From an uncultured delta proteobacterium (GTDB taxonomy: Bacteria > Myxococcota_A > UBA9160 > JAFDET01): a stretch of DNA of 33,436 nucleotides. The notes beneath the pieces are model-generated. The model had not been told where the DNA came from, made no database searches, and saw nothing but the letters and a program-made list of their open reading frames with translations. Shown here in pieces: positions 32,540-33,436 of this stretch (its first letter is position 1; the number at the start of each line of letters is the position of its first letter). The position numbers and the translations under genes were made by a program. The stretch covers positions 1 to 33,436 of the forward strand of contig CAMYLJ010000043.1 of the NCBI GenBank assembly GCA_947259215.1, written 5' to 3'.

Positions 32540-32559
32540 GGCGCGCTACCAGAGTGGAC

Positions 32560-33399
32560 ATGGGTGGGGCTTCGATCGATCGCTGGGTGGATCTCTCGGG
32601 GCGCGGGCAGACGTGGCTGCGCGACATCGCCGGTCCCGCGCCCGATGCGCCGGTGGTGATGCTGCTGCACGGGCTCGGGGCGACGGCGCGGCTCAACTGG
32701 GGGGCTTGCTTTCGGCCCCTGTCGGCGCACTTCCGGGTGTTGGCGCTCGACCACCGCGGCCACGGCAAGGGGCTGCGCACCCGGCGCTTCACCCTGGCGG
32801 ACTGTGCGGACGACGCGGTGCATGCGGCCGAGGAGGTGGGCGTCTCGCGCTTCGTGGCGGTCGGGTACTCGATGGGCGGTCCGATCGCGTCGCTGGCGTG
32901 GCACCGCCATCCCGAGCAGGTCGCGGGGCTCGTGCTGTGTGCGACGGCCCGCCACTTCGTGTCGCGTGGCGGGGCCCGGGTCGCCCGGGTCTTCTTGCCC
33001 GCGGCGGCGCAGGCGGCGCGCCTCGTCCCGGGCCTGGCGCAGCGCCGCATCCTGGAGCGGATGCTGGCGCGGATCGAGCACCCGGAGCTGCGCGAGAAGG
33101 TGATCGAGGAGTTCGCGGGTCATCACCCGGCCACCTTGGTCCAGGCCGCCGGCGCCGTGGGAGGCTTTTCCTCCACGGACTGGATCGGTCGGGTGGACGT
33201 GCCCAGCGCCGTGCTGGTGACGCTCCGCGACACGCTGGTGCCGCCGGCGCGGCAGCGCAGGCTCGCCGAATCGATCCCCGGCGCCGAGTGCTACGAGGTG
33301 GACGGCGACCACGACGCCTGCGTCGGCGCGCCGGCCTTCGTGCCCACCCTGGTGGCCGCCTGCCGCAGCGTCGCCAAGCGCGCAGGCCTCGAGCCTTAG
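32560..33399 (+). CDS. Alpha/beta hydrolase
   Basis: This 279-residue protein has the alpha/beta hydrolase fold: oxyanion region LLHGLGATARLNW (35-47), VLALDHRGHGKG (60-71), the nucleophile elbow VGYSMGGP with Ser104, the acid in VTLRDTLVPP and the His in DGDHDACV. It is probably a cytoplasmic esterase or lipase-like enzyme of unknown substrate. ATG 32560 was taken as the start, though a GTG six bases upstream is possible; neither has a Shine-Dalgarno site because repeat copy 2 occupies the leader. The TAG stop is formed by the first bases of repeat copy 3, so the gene is framed by the repeat on both sides. Confidence 0.92.
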   Translation: MGGASIDRWVDLSGRGQTWLRDIAGPAPDAPVVMLLHGLGATARLNWGACFRPLSAHFRVLALDHRGHGKGLRTRRFTLADCADDAVHAAEEVGVSRFVAVGYSMGGPIASLAWHRHPEQVAGLVLCATARHFVSRGGARVARVFLPAAAQAARLVPGLAQRRILERMLARIEHPELREKVIEEFAGHHPATLVQAAGAVGGFSSTDWIGRVDVPSAVLVTLRDTLVPPARQRRLAESIPGAECYEVDGDHDACVGAPAFVPTLVAACRSVAKRAGLEP

Positions 33400-33436
33400 G
33401 GGACGTTGGTTCAGAAGTTAAGAAACTGCTGCAGTT
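33398..33436. repeat. Palindromic extragenic repeat, copy 3 (cut by window end)
   Basis: AGGGGACGTTGGTTCAG followed by AAGTTAAGAAACTG-CTG-CAGTT matches copy 2 up to the loop. The return arm starts (CAGTT) before the window ends. The G of the hydrolase TAG stop is the first G of the repeat. Confidence 0.85.

Noticed and set aside
1-33436. tRNA, rRNA, CRISPR arrays or transposase genes
   Set aside because: None was recognised on either strand by eye; a tRNAscan and CRISPR search would be decisive.

Overview
The window is about 70% GC and almost every gene is bounded by high-GC, ATG/GTG-started reading frames with GGAG-type ribosome binding sites. The mix of families (LLM-class F420 oxidoreductase, TetR plus P450, family III CoA transferase, DUF2330, DUF3604, FG-GAP/ASPIC protein with a Cys-Gly/hydrophobic/Arg tail, eukaryote-like alkyl-DHAP synthase, TIR protein) fits an aerobic, lipid-metabolising member of the old 'Deltaproteobacteria' (Myxococcota, Binatota or a relative). 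That placement is inference; there is no rRNA or other marker gene here.

Layout. 1-1291 (minus): LLM oxidoreductase followed by an SDR cut by the window edge. 1411-3280 (plus): a TetR regulator and a cytochrome P450, divergent from the first pair, with a dyad operator candidate between them. 3281-3732: no gene, but two homologous inverted-repeat elements. 3733-6604 (minus): nitronate monooxygenase, a palindromic repeat, a 5'-damaged small gene and a serine beta-lactamase-like hydrolase. 6700-7740 (plus): an APH-fold kinase. 7797-9617 (minus): a lower-GC patch of broken genes (a many-times frameshifted membrane coiled-coil protein, a secreted beta-sandwich protein with an in-frame stop, an amidohydrolase-like tail), next to an intact divergent TIR-domain gene (9900-10880). 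10919-16724: a large lipoprotein, a methyltransferase (minus), a CDF metal transporter, and an in-frame RnfD-like/DUF2330 fusion ending in a strong terminator. 16822-23265 (plus): five tightly packed genes for a carboxylesterase, a molybdopterin oxidoreductase, a histidine phosphatase, a CoA transferase and a hotdog thioesterase. 23262-24227 (minus): a damaged FG-GAP/ASPIC gene. 24405-29927 (minus): the most striking unit, a three-gene ether-lipid operon. 30216-32462: a DUF3604 protein. 32560-33399: an alpha/beta hydrolase bracketed by two copies of the palindromic repeat.

How the genes work together. The minus-strand operon at 24.4-29.9 kb encodes an alkyl-DHAP synthase very close in motifs to the human peroxisomal enzyme, then one polypeptide joining a fatty acyl-CoA reductase-type domain to a PlsB/GNPAT-type acyltransferase, then an extended SDR. 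Together these could supply acyl-DHAP and fatty alcohol, exchange them to alkyl-DHAP and perhaps reduce the product, a bacterial counterpart of the peroxisomal FAR1-GNPAT-AGPS pathway. The 16.8-23.3 kb cluster looks like catabolism of an ester or CoA-activated substrate, but its substrate cannot be read from sequence.

Two repeat families stand out. One is a palindrome beginning AGGGGACGTTGGTTCAG, present three times and directly overlapping the stop codons of two unrelated genes. The other is a pair of long inverted repeats at 3.3-3.7 kb that share a core but have different, internally complementary arms.
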